Below are positions 54,322 through 64,000 of a DNA stretch of 64,000 bases, in pieces; the first letter of the stretch is position 1; each line of letters opens with the position of its first letter. Made by a program: the position numbers and the translations under genes. The notes beneath the pieces were generated by a model, which searched no databases, was not told where the DNA came from, and was given only the letters and a program-made list of their open reading frames with translations. This stretch comes from Marinobacter sp. 2_MG-2023 (GTDB lineage: Bacteria > Pseudomonadota > Gammaproteobacteria > Pseudomonadales > Oleiphilaceae): NCBI RefSeq assembly GCF_030546935.1, contig NZ_JAUOPH010000002.1, forward strand, positions 1 through 64,000. The letters are read 5' to 3'.

Positions 54322-54545
54322 ATTACGTTAAGCCCCTTGTCTATTGATTGGCCGTACAAATGTTCTGCCTCGATCCTAACCTATGGTGCCTTTTATATAC
54401 AGATCGTAGAAATGACAAACCGTTACACAGTGCAACCTTCGCCGACAACTCTAAACACTATAGACTCCAAAAACAGACTAAGGTTGGGAAAATCGTCCAC
54501 ACTGGAAAGGACGGCCCATAATGAAAAAATACAGGCCGGAGCACA

Positions 54546-56159
54546 ATGAGCGACGCAAGCCAGAAAGAAAAACTCAGGCAGCACTTTGCTCGCCGCGTAA
54601 CGACCCAGGCACGAGTCGTTCTGGATACATGGCAGAAAATCCACACCGATACCGATTCATTTGCAGCTCATCGCGAAGAGCTCTTGTCTGCGTCCGACAA
54701 ACTGGTGCGTTACGCACAGCGGTTTGAAATGTCGGGCCATGCCGATGCGGGCAGCCAAATTCTCCGAATCATGCAGGCCTGGCCTGCTGACAGATCTCTG
54801 GATGATTCCACTGAGCGACAACTCCAGGACGCCATAGACGCGTTGGCGCGCAGCACCCTCAGGCGAACAGACCAAAGCAATACCGAGGCACCTCATCAAT
54901 TTCGGCGGACACCGGTTTATATTGCACTTGCAAACGGCGAGATGGCGAACAGACTGATTCGCCAGCTAGAGTTTTTCGGCTTCCGCGCATCAGCTTTTGA
55001 TTCTGCGGACGAGTTGATCGAGGCCTGCGCACTTCATAAGCCAGAGACCATCCTGATGGATGTGAACTTTGGCGGCAGTGTGAACGCAGGCATCTCGACT
55101 ATTGAGCATCTGCAGGAGCGACACGACACACCCATCCCGATCATTTTCATGAGCGATGAAGACGGCACTATACAGACCCGTCTGCGTGCATCCCGCTGCG
55201 GTGGAGAGGAATTCTTCTACCCGGCAGTTGACCCCGGCCAACTTATCGAAAAAATCGAAACCTACACCCACGGCAACACAGTTGAACCCTATCGAGTGCT
55301 GGTGCTGGATGACTCCAGAGCACAGGCAAAATTCATGGAAACGGTTCTGAAACGCGCAGGCATGACCGCACACATTATTACCGACCCCATGGAAATCATC
55401 GATTCTCTCGACATGTTTTCCCCGGAAATCATTGTTCTCGACATGTACATGCCCGGTTGCACCGGCATGGAGATTGCCCGGGTGATCCGCCAGCAGGACC
55501 GGTTTCACAGTGTGCCAATCATTTACCTCTCGGCCGAAGACGATGTCACAAAACAGCTGCATGCCATGAGCCTGGGAGGCGATGATTTTTTAACCAAACC
55601 TATTGACCCAAAGCACCTGATTGCAACGCTTCATAATCGGGGCCGGCGCGCACGCTCCCTGCTGGCTCTTATGATCCGTGACAGCCTTACCGGGCTCTAC
55701 AATCACACTCATACGCTGTACCTTCTGGACCAGGAAATAGTCCGGGCCCGACAAAAAAACCAGTCTCTGTGCTTTGCGATGATCGACATTGATTACTTCA
55801 AAAAGGTGAATGACACCTTCGGGCACCCCATTGGCGACCGTGTTCTTCGTAGTCTTTCGATGTTTCTCAAGCAGCGCCTACGCAAAACCGACCATATTGG
55901 CCGTTATGGCGGCGAAGAGTTCGCAATCATCTTGCCTGATACCCGCCCCAGCGACGCCCGCAACGTTCTCAACGAAATCCGGGAGCGTTTCGCTGAACTT
56001 CTGCAGCCTGCAGGTGACAGGGAATTCAATGTCACCTTCAGCTGCGGCGTAACGGCCTGGGATAACGAGCCATCCCAGACTCTGTGCGAGCGGGCAGATC
56101 GTGCGCTCTACACCTCGAAAGAATATGGCCGCAACTGCGTTACGCTTGCCGACAACTGA
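54546..56159 (+). CDS. Diguanylate cyclase with two receiver-like domains
   Basis: A 537-residue signalling protein. A helical N-terminus (1-115) leads to a first receiver-like domain (about 122-242) that keeps Asp172 but has Ala-Asn where the acidic pair should be, so it may not be phosphorylated. A second, complete receiver follows (Asp255-Asp256, Asp299, Lys351). The GGDEF domain starts near 375 with the active site GGEEF (455-459). An inhibitory RxxD site (Arg446-Asp449) lies five residues before it, so the enzyme should make cyclic di-GMP under product control. GGAG precedes the ATG. No partner kinase is adjacent. Confidence 0.93.
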   Translation: MSDASQKEKLRQHFARRVTTQARVVLDTWQKIHTDTDSFAAHREELLSASDKLVRYAQRFEMSGHADAGSQILRIMQAWPADRSLDDSTERQLQDAIDALARSTLRRTDQSNTEAPHQFRRTPVYIALANGEMANRLIRQLEFFGFRASAFDSADELIEACALHKPETILMDVNFGGSVNAGISTIEHLQERHDTPIPIIFMSDEDGTIQTRLRASRCGGEEFFYPAVDPGQLIEKIETYTHGNTVEPYRVLVLDDSRAQAKFMETVLKRAGMTAHIITDPMEIIDSLDMFSPEIIVLDMYMPGCTGMEIARVIRQQDRFHSVPIIYLSAEDDVTKQLHAMSLGGDDFLTKPIDPKHLIATLHNRGRRARSLLALMIRDSLTGLYNHTHTLYLLDQEIVRARQKNQSLCFAMIDIDYFKKVNDTFGHPIGDRVLRSLSMFLKQRLRKTDHIGRYGGEEFAIILPDTRPSDARNVLNEIRERFAELLQPAGDREFNVTFSCGVTAWDNEPSQTLCERADRALYTSKEYGRNCVTLADN

Positions 56160-56177
56160 AAGTCGAAGATAGCGGGC

Positions 56178-56201
56178 CGGGCAGCCCTTAAGCGCTGCCC
56201 G
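56178..56201 (+). other. Hairpin after the diguanylate cyclase gene
   Basis: CGGGCAGC / GCTGCCCG with an eight-base loop, 18 bases after the stop, without a T-run. Possibly a weak terminator. The remaining 220 bases up to aroQ hold no gene. Confidence 0.4.
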
Positions 56202-56427
56202 TATGAAACCATCGTCGTATAGAAGTCCTCCCCGCCGTTCACGACAATGATCGCTATCATTCGAAACGCCTCACTTCGGCTTTCCCGGCCTTTTTTGCTA
56301 CAAGCCGCGGGCAATAGGGAACATTGTCAAAAAGTGTTGATCTGAAGAAAAAAAGCACACACCATTACTGGAAAATGCCGTTATTTTCGGCGATCCTGTT
56401 TAAAAGATAAAAAAGGCAGACGCATCC

Positions 56428-56868
56428 ATGTCTACAATTCTCGTACTCCATGGCCCCAACCTGAACATGCTCGGAACCCGCGAGCCGGAGGTTTATGGCC
56501 ACGAGACTCTGGCAGATATTGATGAGCGCCTGAGGGAGAAAGCGGCAGACCAAGGTCATCATCTGTTGCACCTGCAATCGAATGCCGAATACGAACTTAT
56601 TGAGCGGATTCATGAAGCCCGGGCAGAAGGCGTGGACTTCATCATTATCAATCCCGCCGCCTTTACTCACACCAGCGTCGCCTTAAGGGACGCCATACTG
56701 GCTTCAGGAATTCCGTTTATAGAAGTACATCTTTCCAACGTGCATGCGCGGGAAGCATTCCGCCATCACTCCTATTTTTCCGATATCGCCGAAGGCGTTA
56801 TCTGCGGGCTGGGCAGCCAGGGATACGAACTCGCGCTGCAGGCCGCAATCCAACGAACTCACCGATAG
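56428..56868 (+). CDS. aroQ: Type II 3-dehydroquinate dehydratase
   Basis: A 146-residue dodecameric enzyme of the shikimate pathway. [19 protein letters not shown] carries the catalytic Arg18 and Tyr23. [16 protein letters not shown] and [18 protein letters not shown] follow. It heads the aroQ-accB-accC-prmA run, as in pseudomonads. Confidence 0.96.
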   Translation: MSTILVLHGPNLNMLGTREPEVYGHETLADIDERLREKAADQGHHLLHLQSNAEYELIERIHEARAEGVDFIIINPAAFTHTSVALRDAILASGIPFIEVHLSNVHAREAFRHHSYFSDIAEGVICGLGSQGYELALQAAIQRTHR

Positions 56869-56895
56869 ACCTGACAACACAGGACTGGACTAACT

Positions 56896-57357
56896 ATGGA
56901 TATTCGCAAAGTCAAAAAACTGATCGAACTGCTCGAGGAGTCTGATGTCGAGGAGCTTGAGATTCACGAAGGAGATGATTCTGTTCGCATCTCCCGTCGT
57001 CGGGAACAGGCTTCAGGCGCTCAATACATCAGCCACTACGCGCAGCAGCCGGCCCAATATGCTCCGGCGCCTGAAACCCCGGGCCCGGTACAGGAAGAAA
57101 GCCCGCAACAAACCGTGCACAGCGGACATGCGCTGCGCTCACCCATGGTGGGAACCTTTTACCGGGCACCATCTCCTACGGCGGATTCTTTCGCAGAAAT
57201 CGGCCAGCAGGTTAAAGCTGGTGACGTTGTCTGCATTGTCGAGGCCATGAAAATGATGAACCAGATTGAGGCCGACAAGAGCGGTACGATCACTGAAATT
57301 CTGGTTGATAATGGCCAGCCTGTGGAGTTTGACCAGCCGCTGATAATCATTTCCTGA
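56896..57357 (+). CDS. accB: Biotin carboxyl carrier protein of acetyl-CoA carboxylase
   Basis: A 153-residue protein: an N-terminal region ([16 protein letters not shown]), a Pro/Ala/Gln linker (about 48-75) and a biotinyl domain with Lys119 in EAMKMMNQI. It carries CO2 between AccC and the carboxyltransferase. It lies 27 bp after aroQ and 18 bp before accC. Confidence 0.97.
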   Translation: MDIRKVKKLIELLEESDVEELEIHEGDDSVRISRRREQASGAQYISHYAQQPAQYAPAPETPGPVQEESPQQTVHSGHALRSPMVGTFYRAPSPTADSFAEIGQQVKAGDVVCIVEAMKMMNQIEADKSGTITEILVDNGQPVEFDQPLIIIS

Positions 57358-57375
57358 ACCCGGTGATAGCTAATC

Positions 57376-58722
57376 ATGGCCATGTTAGAAAAAGTTCTGA
57401 TCGCAAACCGGGGTGAAATAGCCCTCAGGATCTTGCGTGCCTGCAAGGAGCTCGGCATCAAAACCGTGGCGGTCCACTCAAAAGTTGACCGCGACTTGAT
57501 GCACGTGCGTCTGGCCGATGAATCCGTATGCATCGGCCCCAATAGCCCTTTGGAAAGTTACCTCAATATTCCAGCAATCATCAGTGCCGCTGAAGTAACG
57601 GATTCCGTAGGCATCCACCCCGGCTACGGTTTTCTTGCCGAAAATGCCGATTTTGCCGAACAGGTCGAAAAAAGCGGTTTCCGCTTTATCGGTCCCAGGG
57701 CAGAAACCATTCGCCTGATGGGCAACAAAGTATCTGCCATTAACGCGATGATTCGCGCAGGCGTGCCCACGGTCCCCGGTTCAGACGGCCCGCTGACCGA
57801 TGACGACGAACGGACTCTGGCGGTTGCTCGTAAAATCGGCTACCCGGTAATGATCAAAGCAGCATCCGGTGGCGGCGGTCGCGGCATGCAAGTAGTTCAT
57901 TCCGAAGCTGCATTGCTTAAGGGTGTTCAGATTACCCAGAGCGAAGCGCGAAATGCGTTCGGCGATCCCACGGTTTATCTGGAAAAATTTCTGGAAACGC
58001 CGCGCCACGTAGAAGTTCAGGTTCTGGCCGACATGCACGGCAACTGCATCCACCTGGGTGACCGCGACTGTTCCATGCAGCGCCGCAATCAAAAGGTCAT
58101 AGAAGAAGCGCCGGCTCCGAATATCAACGCGGAATCCCGTGAGCGCACCCTTAAAGCGTGCGTGGATGCCTGCAAGGAAATCGGCTATGTCGGTGCCGGC
58201 ACATTCGAGTTCCTGTATCAGGATGGTGAGTTCTTTTTCATCGAAATGAACACGCGCGTGCAAGTGGAGCACCCGGTCTCTGAAATGGTCACCGGTGTGG
58301 ACATCGTTCGTGAACAACTGCGCATTGCCAGTGGTCTGCCTCTTCAGTACAAGCAGGAAGATATTCAGATCATGGGCCATGCTATTGAATGTCGCATTAA
58401 CGCCGAAGACCCTGATACGTTTGTACCCAGCCCAGGCAAAGTGAAACACTTTCACGCTCCCGGCGGTTACGGTGTGCGGGTAGACTCGCACTTGTACAGT
58501 GGCTATACGGTGCCTCCGTTTTATGACTCACTGATCGCCAAGCTGATCACTTGGGGCGATGATCGACAGATAGCTCGCAGGCGCATGAAAAACGCTCTGG
58601 ACGAGTTATTGGTGGACGGTATTAAAACCAACCAGCCTCTGCATCGAAAACTGGTGCGCGATGGTGGCTTTAAAACTGTAGACTTCACTATCCATTACCT
58701 TGAGAAATTGATGCGGGATTAA
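57376..58722 (+). CDS. accC: Biotin carboxylase of acetyl-CoA carboxylase
   Basis: A 448-residue ATP-grasp enzyme that carboxylates biotin on AccB. It shows [16 protein letters not shown], the glycine-rich ATP lid [21 protein letters not shown] and [21 protein letters not shown] second ATG two codons in matches the E. coli start and is equally possible. Confidence 0.97.
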   Translation: MAMLEKVLIANRGEIALRILRACKELGIKTVAVHSKVDRDLMHVRLADESVCIGPNSPLESYLNIPAIISAAEVTDSVGIHPGYGFLAENADFAEQVEKSGFRFIGPRAETIRLMGNKVSAINAMIRAGVPTVPGSDGPLTDDDERTLAVARKIGYPVMIKAASGGGGRGMQVVHSEAALLKGVQITQSEARNAFGDPTVYLEKFLETPRHVEVQVLADMHGNCIHLGDRDCSMQRRNQKVIEEAPAPNINAESRERTLKACVDACKEIGYVGAGTFEFLYQDGEFFFIEMNTRVQVEHPVSEMVTGVDIVREQLRIASGLPLQYKQEDIQIMGHAIECRINAEDPDTFVPSPGKVKHFHAPGGYGVRVDSHLYSGYTVPPFYDSLIAKLITWGDDRQIARRRMKNALDELLVDGIKTNQPLHRKLVRDGGFKTVDFTIHYLEKLMRD

Positions 58723-58750
58723 AATCCTGCATCACAATGCAGGAAGATAT

Positions 58751-59647
58751 ATGCCCTGGATACAACTTCAGATCCCGGCTGATCCCGATACGGCGGATCA
58801 GCTAGAGGATCTGCTTATGGAGATGGGCGCTGATGCCGTTTCCTTGGAAGACGCGGCCGATCAGCCACTCTATGAACCCGATCACGGCACCACTCCCTTA
58901 TGGAGCCAGACCAGTGTTACCGGCCTCTTCCAATCAGACCGGGACATAGACCAGTTGTGCGCAGATGTGCGCAACGCCTGGCATCAACAAACCCAGCAAT
59001 CTCTCGCAGACATTGACGTTACCCTGGTTGAAGACAAGGACTGGGAACGAGCCTGCATGGACGATTTTCATCCACTGCAATTCGGCAAACGCCTTTGGAT
59101 TGTGCCGAGTTGGCGCGAAGCGCCCGATCCGGATGCAGCGAACTTGCTGCTGGACCCGGGATTGGCTTTCGGCACAGGCACCCATCCGACTACTGCACTC
59201 TGCCTTGAGTGGCTGGACGGAGAGGACCTCAATGGAAAGCAAGTAACTGATTACGGTTGCGGTTCCGGCATCCTTGGCCTTGCGGCGCTGTTACTGGGCG
59301 CCAAACATGTGGTTGGCGTGGACACTGACCACCAGGCACTGGAAGCCAGCCGGGAAAACGCTCGTCGTAATAACGTGGAAGAAGCCAGGCTCGATCTTTA
59401 TCTTCCCGAGAATGAGCCAGACACTAAAGCCGACATCATGCTTGCAAACATTCTTGCGCAGCCTCTGATTGGCCTGGCGCCGCATCTCGCAGCACTGACA
59501 AAGCCCGGGGGCGACCTGGTGCTTTCAGGCATTCTGTCAAACCAGGCCCGCGATGTGATGGCCGCCTACGAACCCTGGTTTATAATGAATGAACCGGAAC
59601 AACGTGAAGAGTGGATACGCCTCACAGGACGCCGTAACGACAGATGA
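58751..59647 (+). CDS. prmA: Ribosomal protein L11 methyltransferase
   Basis: A 298-residue SAM methyltransferase trimethylating L11. It has the N-terminal substrate domain (PWIQLQIPADPDTADQLED), the LDPGLAFGTGTHPTTALCL motif and the SAM site DYGCGSGILGLAAL. It follows accC by 28 bp. Confidence 0.96.
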   Translation: MPWIQLQIPADPDTADQLEDLLMEMGADAVSLEDAADQPLYEPDHGTTPLWSQTSVTGLFQSDRDIDQLCADVRNAWHQQTQQSLADIDVTLVEDKDWERACMDDFHPLQFGKRLWIVPSWREAPDPDAANLLLDPGLAFGTGTHPTTALCLEWLDGEDLNGKQVTDYGCGSGILGLAALLLGAKHVVGVDTDHQALEASRENARRNNVEEARLDLYLPENEPDTKADIMLANILAQPLIGLAPHLAALTKPGGDLVLSGILSNQARDVMAAYEPWFIMNEPEQREEWIRLTGRRNDR

Positions 59648-59709
59648 CGAAGGCTGTCTTAACGACTAGACTCCCAGACTCGTAGTTAAGTCGCTTGCAG
59701 GAAAGAAGC

Positions 59710-61011
59710 ATGACCCAGAGTAGTCTGCAGACCCAGTGCCCCAAATGTCGTACCCGTTTCCGGGTAACCGATGAGCAACTTGGCATTGCCAAGGGCAAGG
59801 TGCGCTGTGGGCACTGCATGGATGTCTTCAACGCAGTCGAGCACCAGGTAGCTGCCAGCAGCGGCACTGTGCCGGACCGCCCTTCCGGCACAAGCAGCAA
59901 GGTGCCAGTCAAGCCCGGCCCATCCGAGCGACCAGCCTCCGGCTTTATCAGCGACACAACTGAAGACGACTTCATCTTTGCTGATAATCCCGAGGAAGAT
60001 GCCGAAGACGGCCCCTATGCTGGTACCAGACTGACTTTTTCTGACGACGAGCTGAGCGACAGTTTTCGCGGTGTGGACGACCGAAGTGCATCTACACGGG
60101 AAGAGCAGGACGACGATAATTTTTCAGAAAACATCGATGAAAGCTGGGCTGAAGCGATTCTTCAGGAAGATAGCTCTCCCCAACCCTCTTCCGCTGAGTC
60201 AGAGCCAGAGCCAGAGCCAGAGCCAGAAGCCGAGAAAATTGAGGTTGAGCCAGAGTTCCAACAGGAATCGGAGCGAAAGCCCACACCTGAACCTGAGGCC
60301 AACGACAGCCCTGACATAGAATCAAAAAGCACTTCGGTACCTCCCGAGGATGACACGCAGGGCTTTTATGTCGATGAGCAACCCGACCCGGCGTTTGAGT
60401 CCTTTGCTGACGAACACGGAGTTGAGCCAAAAGACGGGCGCGAACAACAGAATGAATCCTTTGCAGCGGGCGCTCCATTTGGCGACCTCAGAAGGGACCC
60501 CGTTTCTGTGGGTAGCAAAAACAGGAGCTGGCTACGCACTCTAACCTGGTCTGTGATTGTACTTGGTCTTCTGGGCGTGCTGATTGCGCAGGTGACCTGG
60601 TTCCAGTTTGACAGGCTATCTGCCATTCCGGAGCTTCGCCCCTTTTATGAAAAGGGCTGCGAACTTGCCGGCTGCGAATTGAAGCCCCTTATCAATGTTG
60701 AAGCGATCCAGAGCCGTAAACTGGTGGTTCGCACCAACCCGGAAAACCGTAACCAGCTGGTGGTCGATGCGGTGATTGTTAACCGGGCCGATTTCCAGCA
60801 GCCTTTCCCGGCCATCGCTCTCACCTTCTCTAACCTCAATGGGGACGTTGTTGCCCAGAGCGTGTTTACACCATCAGAATACCTTGCCGGTGACGCTGAA
60901 GGCCTCCAAACCATGCCTGTAGAGACACCGGTTCGCATAGCAATAAGTATCCGTGACCCAGGTCGGGATGCCGTTAATTACAACCTGGGCTTCCGGCCTT
61001 ATGTGCCCTGA
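59710..61011 (+). CDS. Zinc-ribbon (MJ0042) / DUF3426 membrane protein
   Basis: A 433-residue protein. The N-terminal zinc ribbon has Cys10-x-x-Cys13 and Cys33-x-x-Cys36 (TQCPKCRTRFRV, RCGHCMDVFNA). A long acidic, low-complexity region with an EP repeat follows. One membrane helix lies at about 277-297, and the DUF3426 domain covers the C-terminus. The ATG at 59710 with AGGA seven bases upstream is preferred to a TTG at 59695. The position between prmA and dusB is conserved in pseudomonads. Function unknown. Confidence 0.9.
   Translation: MTQSSLQTQCPKCRTRFRVTDEQLGIAKGKVRCGHCMDVFNAVEHQVAASSGTVPDRPSGTSSKVPVKPGPSERPASGFISDTTEDDFIFADNPEEDAEDGPYAGTRLTFSDDELSDSFRGVDDRSASTREEQDDDNFSENIDESWAEAILQEDSSPQPSSAESEPEPEPEPEAEKIEVEPEFQQESERKPTPEPEANDSPDIESKSTSVPPEDDTQGFYVDEQPDPAFESFADEHGVEPKDGREQQNESFAAGAPFGDLRRDPVSVGSKNRSWLRTLTWSVIVLGLLGVLIAQVTWFQFDRLSAIPELRPFYEKGCELAGCELKPLINVEAIQSRKLVVRTNPENRNQLVVDAVIVNRADFQQPFPAIALTFSNLNGDVVAQSVFTPSEYLAGDAEGLQTMPVETPVRIAISIRDPGRDAVNYNLGFRPYVP
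60202..60225 (+). repeat. Four tandem GAGCCA repeats
   Basis: The hexamer GAGCCA repeats four times and, in frame, encodes alternating Glu and Pro in the acidic linker of the DUF3426 protein. Copy number can change without a frameshift. Confidence 0.85.
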
Positions 61012-61235
61012 CATTGCTTGCCGGTGACGACCCGGCAGGCATGTGAGTCGCCACCCAACAGAACAAAAGTCAACCAGAAAGAGCGAAAAATAATCAGTTT
61101 TTTCGCCTCCCTGCCCCTTCAATCACAGTGCCCCCGGCGGTATCATTAGCGCCCTTCGGAACTGGCATCGGTTATTTATTAAACAATCGACCCACTCCGA
61201 CCTTTGCTTAATCTGCTGTGATACGGATTCAGACC

Positions 61236-62234
61236 ATGTTGCCAACGGCAAAAATCGGGCCGTACACTTTGCCCAACCCGCTGATCGTTGCGCCCATGGC
61301 GGGCGTAACAGATCGCCCGTTCCGGCTACTCTGCCGAAAAATGGGGGCGGGATTAGCAGTGTCTGAAATGGTAATCGCTGACAGCAAGCTCTGGCATACG
61401 CGCAAATCCAGAACCCGCATGGACCATACCGGGGAGCCAGAACCCAGGTCTGTGCAGATTGCGGGCGGCGATCCGGACATGCTGGCGAATGCAGCTCGGC
61501 TGAACGCTGAGTCCGGGGCCCAGATTATCGATATCAATATGGGCTGCCCGGCTAAAAAAGTGTGCAACAAAGCGGCCGGCTCGGCACTGATGAAAGATGA
61601 GAAGCTGGTCAGGGACATACTGGAAGCAGTTGTCAGCGCAGTCGATATCCCCGTTACGCTGAAAATGCGAACAGGTTGGGACCAAGACAACCGAAACGCA
61701 CGAGCCATTGCGCGGATGGCGGAGGATGCAGGCATTCAAGCGCTGGCGATTCATGGCCGCACCCGAGCCGACAAATATAATGGCAGTGCTGAGTACGACA
61801 CCATTGCTGAAGTGAAGTCCAGTGTCAGTATTCCGGTATTCGCCAATGGCGATATCACGTCACCGGAGAAGGCCCGCCGGGTTCTGGAGCATACAGGAGC
61901 CGACGGACTGCTTATTGGCCGTGCTGCGCAGGGCAGCCCATGGATTTTCCGGGAAATACTGCATTTTCTTGAAACGGGCCAGCACCTGCCTGCACCACCA
62001 CTGAGCGAAGTGGAACAGATTCTGACTGAACATCTTGACGCCCTGCATAGCTTTTACGGAGAGCTCATGGGCGTGCGCATTGCCCGTAAACATGTGGGCT
62101 GGTACCTACAATCCCACGACCCTGGCAAACGGTTCCGTAATCACTTCAATGCGTTCGATGACGCGCTGAAGCAGAAAGACAGTATTCAACAGTATTTTTC
62201 AGGCTTACGAAATGGAGAGGAATTCGCAGCATGA
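61236..62234 (+). CDS. dusB: tRNA-dihydrouridine synthase B
   Basis: A 332-residue FMN enzyme reducing uridine in tRNA. It has [12 protein letters not shown], the catalytic cysteine in [30 protein letters not shown] and [14 protein letters not shown] six codons upstream (61218) is possible, but the family N-terminus ([12 protein letters not shown]) fits the ATG at 61236. Its end overlaps fis by four bases, the same coupling as in E. coli dusB-fis. Confidence 0.95.
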   Translation: MLPTAKIGPYTLPNPLIVAPMAGVTDRPFRLLCRKMGAGLAVSEMVIADSKLWHTRKSRTRMDHTGEPEPRSVQIAGGDPDMLANAARLNAESGAQIIDINMGCPAKKVCNKAAGSALMKDEKLVRDILEAVVSAVDIPVTLKMRTGWDQDNRNARAIARMAEDAGIQALAIHGRTRADKYNGSAEYDTIAEVKSSVSIPVFANGDITSPEKARRVLEHTGADGLLIGRAAQGSPWIFREILHFLETGQHLPAPPLSEVEQILTEHLDALHSFYGELMGVRIARKHVGWYLQSHDPGKRFRNHFNAFDDALKQKDSIQQYFSGLRNGEEFAA

Positions 62235-62548
62235 CCGCTGAGACATTGGCAAATAGCACCCTGAACACCCCGGCCAACGATGACATTCACCAGTTGCAAT
62301 CAGTGAATAGCAGCGGCACCACCGTTACCCTGCGCGATAACGTTGAAGTAGCCCTGAAAAACTACTTCACTCAGCTTGATGGAGCGCCCGTTACCGAGGT
62401 TTACCAACTGGTACTTTCGGAGGTGGAAGCCCCGCTGCTGGAGCAGGTAATGAAGTACACCCGCAATAACCAGACCAAAGCATCCACCATGCTCGGCCTG
62501 AACCGCGGAACCCTGCGCAAGAAGCTTAAGCAGTACGGCCTGCTATAA
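62231..62548 (+). CDS. fis: DNA-bending protein Fis
   Basis: A 105-residue nucleoid protein. The C-terminal helix-turn-helix [28 protein letters not shown] is nearly identical to the E. coli one, while the N-terminus is a few residues longer. GAGAGGAA lies before the ATG. It activates rRNA promoters and shapes DNA, and is translated together with dusB. Confidence 0.96.
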   Translation: MTAETLANSTLNTPANDDIHQLQSVNSSGTTVTLRDNVEVALKNYFTQLDGAPVTEVYQLVLSEVEAPLLEQVMKYTRNNQTKASTMLGLNRGTLRKKLKQYGLL

Positions 62549-62569
62549 TCGAAACACCCTGACTTGATG

Positions 62570-62608
62570 AGGGCCTCCCGGACACCCTTCGTGAGGCCCT
62601 TGTTCGTT
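62570..62608 (+). terminator. Probable terminator between fis and purH
   Basis: AGGGCCTC / GAGGCCCT (8 bp) with a 15-base loop, followed by TGTTCGTT. The T-run is imperfect, so read-through is likely. Confidence 0.55.
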
Positions 62609-62633
62609 CACCCCAAGTGAAGAATGTGACCCC

Positions 62634-64000
62634 ATGGCAAACCAGGCTAACACCCCCGTCCGTCGCGCACTGATCAGCGTCAGTGATAAATCCGGCATCG
62701 TAGAGTTCGGGCGCGCCCTCACCGGCCGCGGCATCGAACTTCTCTCTACAGGGGGCACCTTTCGCCTCCTGCAAGAAAACAGCGTTCCTGTTACCGAAGT
62801 CTCCGACTACACCGGCTTTCCGGAGATGATGGACGGACGGGTCAAAACCCTGCACCCGAAGATACACGGTGGCATTCTTGGCCGTCGGGGCACAGACGAC
62901 GCCATTATGGGCGAACACGGTATCAACCCGATTGATATGGTTGTGGTGAATCTTTACCCGTTTGAATCCACAGTCGCTAATCCGGACTGCGATCTCGCCA
63001 CAGCCATCGAAAACATCGATATCGGCGGGCCTACCATGGTTCGTGCAGCCGCCAAGAACCACAACGATGTTGCGATTGTGGTTAACGCGTCAGATTACAG
63101 CCGCGTTCTGAAAGAGCTGGACGACAATGACGGCCAACTCAGCCACAACATCCGTTTTGATCTGGCGGTAAAGGCATTCGAGCATACCGCAGGCTACGAC
63201 GGCGCTATTGCCAACTATCTGGGTGGCCGCACCGCCGATAATGACAACGCTGAATTCCCGCGCACTTTTAACGCCCAGTTCGTGAAAGTGCAGGACATGC
63301 GCTACGGTGAAAACCCGCACCAACGCGCGGCCTTCTATGCCGAACGAACCCCGAAAGAAGCCAGTGTTGCCACGGCAAAGCAGCTACAGGGTAAAGAGCT
63401 ATCCTACAACAATGTCGCAGATACTGACGCCGCCCTGGAATGCGTGAAACCATTTGCAGACCCCGCTTGCGTAATCGTCAAACATGCCAACCCCTGCGGC
63501 GTGGCAATCGGTGCAGACATTCTTCAGGCCTATGACCTGGCCTTTGCGACAGATCCCACTTCGGCGTTCGGCGGCATTATTGCTTTCAACCGGGAATTGG
63601 ACGCGGAAACCGCCAAAGCGATTATTGATCGCCAGTTTGTCGAAGTTATTATTGCTCCCACCATCGCACCCGAGGCTGTAGAACTGGTCGCAGCCAAAAA
63701 GAATGTGCGGCTGCTGGCTTGTGGCGACCTCAGTGGCGAGCGTGCCCAATCAATGGACTACAAACGCGTTACCGGCGGCCTGCTGGTTCAAGACCGTGAT
63801 TTGGGCATGGTTGCAATGAGCGATGTGAAAGTTGTCACCAATCGCCAGCCAACTGAACAGGAGCTCAATGACCTGCTGTTTGCCTGGGAAGTGGCGAAGT
63901 ACGTCAAGTCCAATGCCATTGTTTATGCCCGCGCTGGCCGCACGATTGGTGTTGGCGCAGGCCAGATGAGCCGTGTTTACAGCGCGCGGATTGCCGGTAT
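62634..64000 (+). CDS. purH: Bifunctional AICAR transformylase/IMP cyclohydrolase, 5' part
   Basis: The frame starts at ATG 62634 ([20 protein letters not shown]) and remains open to the window edge, giving about 455 of roughly 525 residues. The N-terminal MGS-like IMP cyclohydrolase domain includes [16 protein letters not shown], and the transformylase domain starts near residue 200 with [11 protein letters not shown] near 282. It carries out the last two steps of IMP synthesis. The 3' end lies beyond the window. Confidence 0.95.
   Translation, partial: MANQANTPVRRALISVSDKSGIVEFGRALTGRGIELLSTGGTFRLLQENSVPVTEVSDYTGFPEMMDGRVKTLHPKIHGGILGRRGTDDAIMGEHGINPIDMVVVNLYPFESTVANPDCDLATAIENIDIGGPTMVRAAAKNHNDVAIVVNASDYSRVLKELDDNDGQLSHNIRFDLAVKAFEHTAGYDGAIANYLGGRTADNDNAEFPRTFNAQFVKVQDMRYGENPHQRAAFYAERTPKEASVATAKQLQGKELSYNNVADTDAALECVKPFADPACVIVKHANPCGVAIGADILQAYDLAFATDPTSAFGGIIAFNRELDAETAKAIIDRQFVEVIIAPTIAPEAVELVAAKKNVRLLACGDLSGERAQSMDYKRVTGGLLVQDRDLGMVAMSDVKVVTNRQPTEQELNDLLFAWEVAKYVKSNAIVYARAGRTIGVGAGQMSRVYSARIAG

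Noticed and set aside
56246..56261. AATGAT-CGCT-ATCATT inverted repeat upstream of aroQ, resembling a Fur box
   Set aside because: The half-site spacing does not fit the 19-bp Fur consensus and no iron-related gene is adjacent; recorded only as a palindrome.
1..64000. CRISPR arrays, insertion sequences and phage genes
   Set aside because: No regularly spaced repeats, transposase or phage structural genes were seen anywhere in the window.

Overview
The window looks like chromosome of a marine gammaproteobacterium, most likely Marinobacter or a close relative. This rests on gene content and order: a wax ester synthase/DGAT homologue, ubiE-ubiJ-ubiB-hisI-hisE-tatABC-rsmE, ygfB-pepP-ubiH-ubiI, zapA-6S RNA-5-formyl-THF cyclo-ligase, and aroQ-accB-accC-prmA-DUF3426-dusB-fis-purH. 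No phylogenetic calculation was possible. Most of the window is core chromosome with accessory pieces set into it.

Left part (1-10860): a tmRNA-like 3' end with its terminator. Next comes a five-gene, translationally overlapping minus-strand operon encoding an outer-membrane efflux lipoprotein, a membrane-fusion protein, an RND pump, an OmpR-type regulator and a histidine kinase. A PmrA/QseB-like repeat lies in front of it. A BCCT transporter and a CheV-type chemotaxis protein follow.

Second part (10882-31204): a two-gene unit of an ATP-grasp ligase and a 674-residue protein of unknown family. I see a possible papain/transglutaminase-like Gln-Cys-His-Asn arrangement in the latter, and this pair is the best candidate for an undescribed system. 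Further on are mqo, a Ca2+/Na+ exchanger, the periplasmic sulfite dehydrogenase sorAB, msrA-msrB, and a minus-strand run acuR-acuI-peroxidase-fumC-CDP-archaeol-synthase homologue with paired TetR-type operators. Then come an ExaC-like aldehyde dehydrogenase, a wax ester synthase and a divergent alpha/beta hydrolase, followed by two proteins typical of PHA/ubiE neighbourhoods.

Third part (31331-43524): ubiquinone, histidine and Tat genes on the plus strand, then ubiI, ubiH, pepP and ygfB on the minus strand. Fourth part (43702-46964): a zinc-related cassette (perfect Zur-like palindrome, His-rich ZrgA-like protein, DUF3299 protein, ABC ATPase and FtsX-type permease) lying between ygfB and zapA, which are normally divergent neighbours.

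Right part (47027-64000): TIGR02449-zapA, 6S RNA, 5-formyl-THF cyclo-ligase, an unlisted 57-codon membrane microprotein, ilvA, rpiA, an acyl-CoA dehydrogenase, ppa, a DUF2333 protein, a diguanylate cyclase with two receiver-like domains, the acc/prmA/dusB/fis block and the 5' part of purH, which runs off the window.
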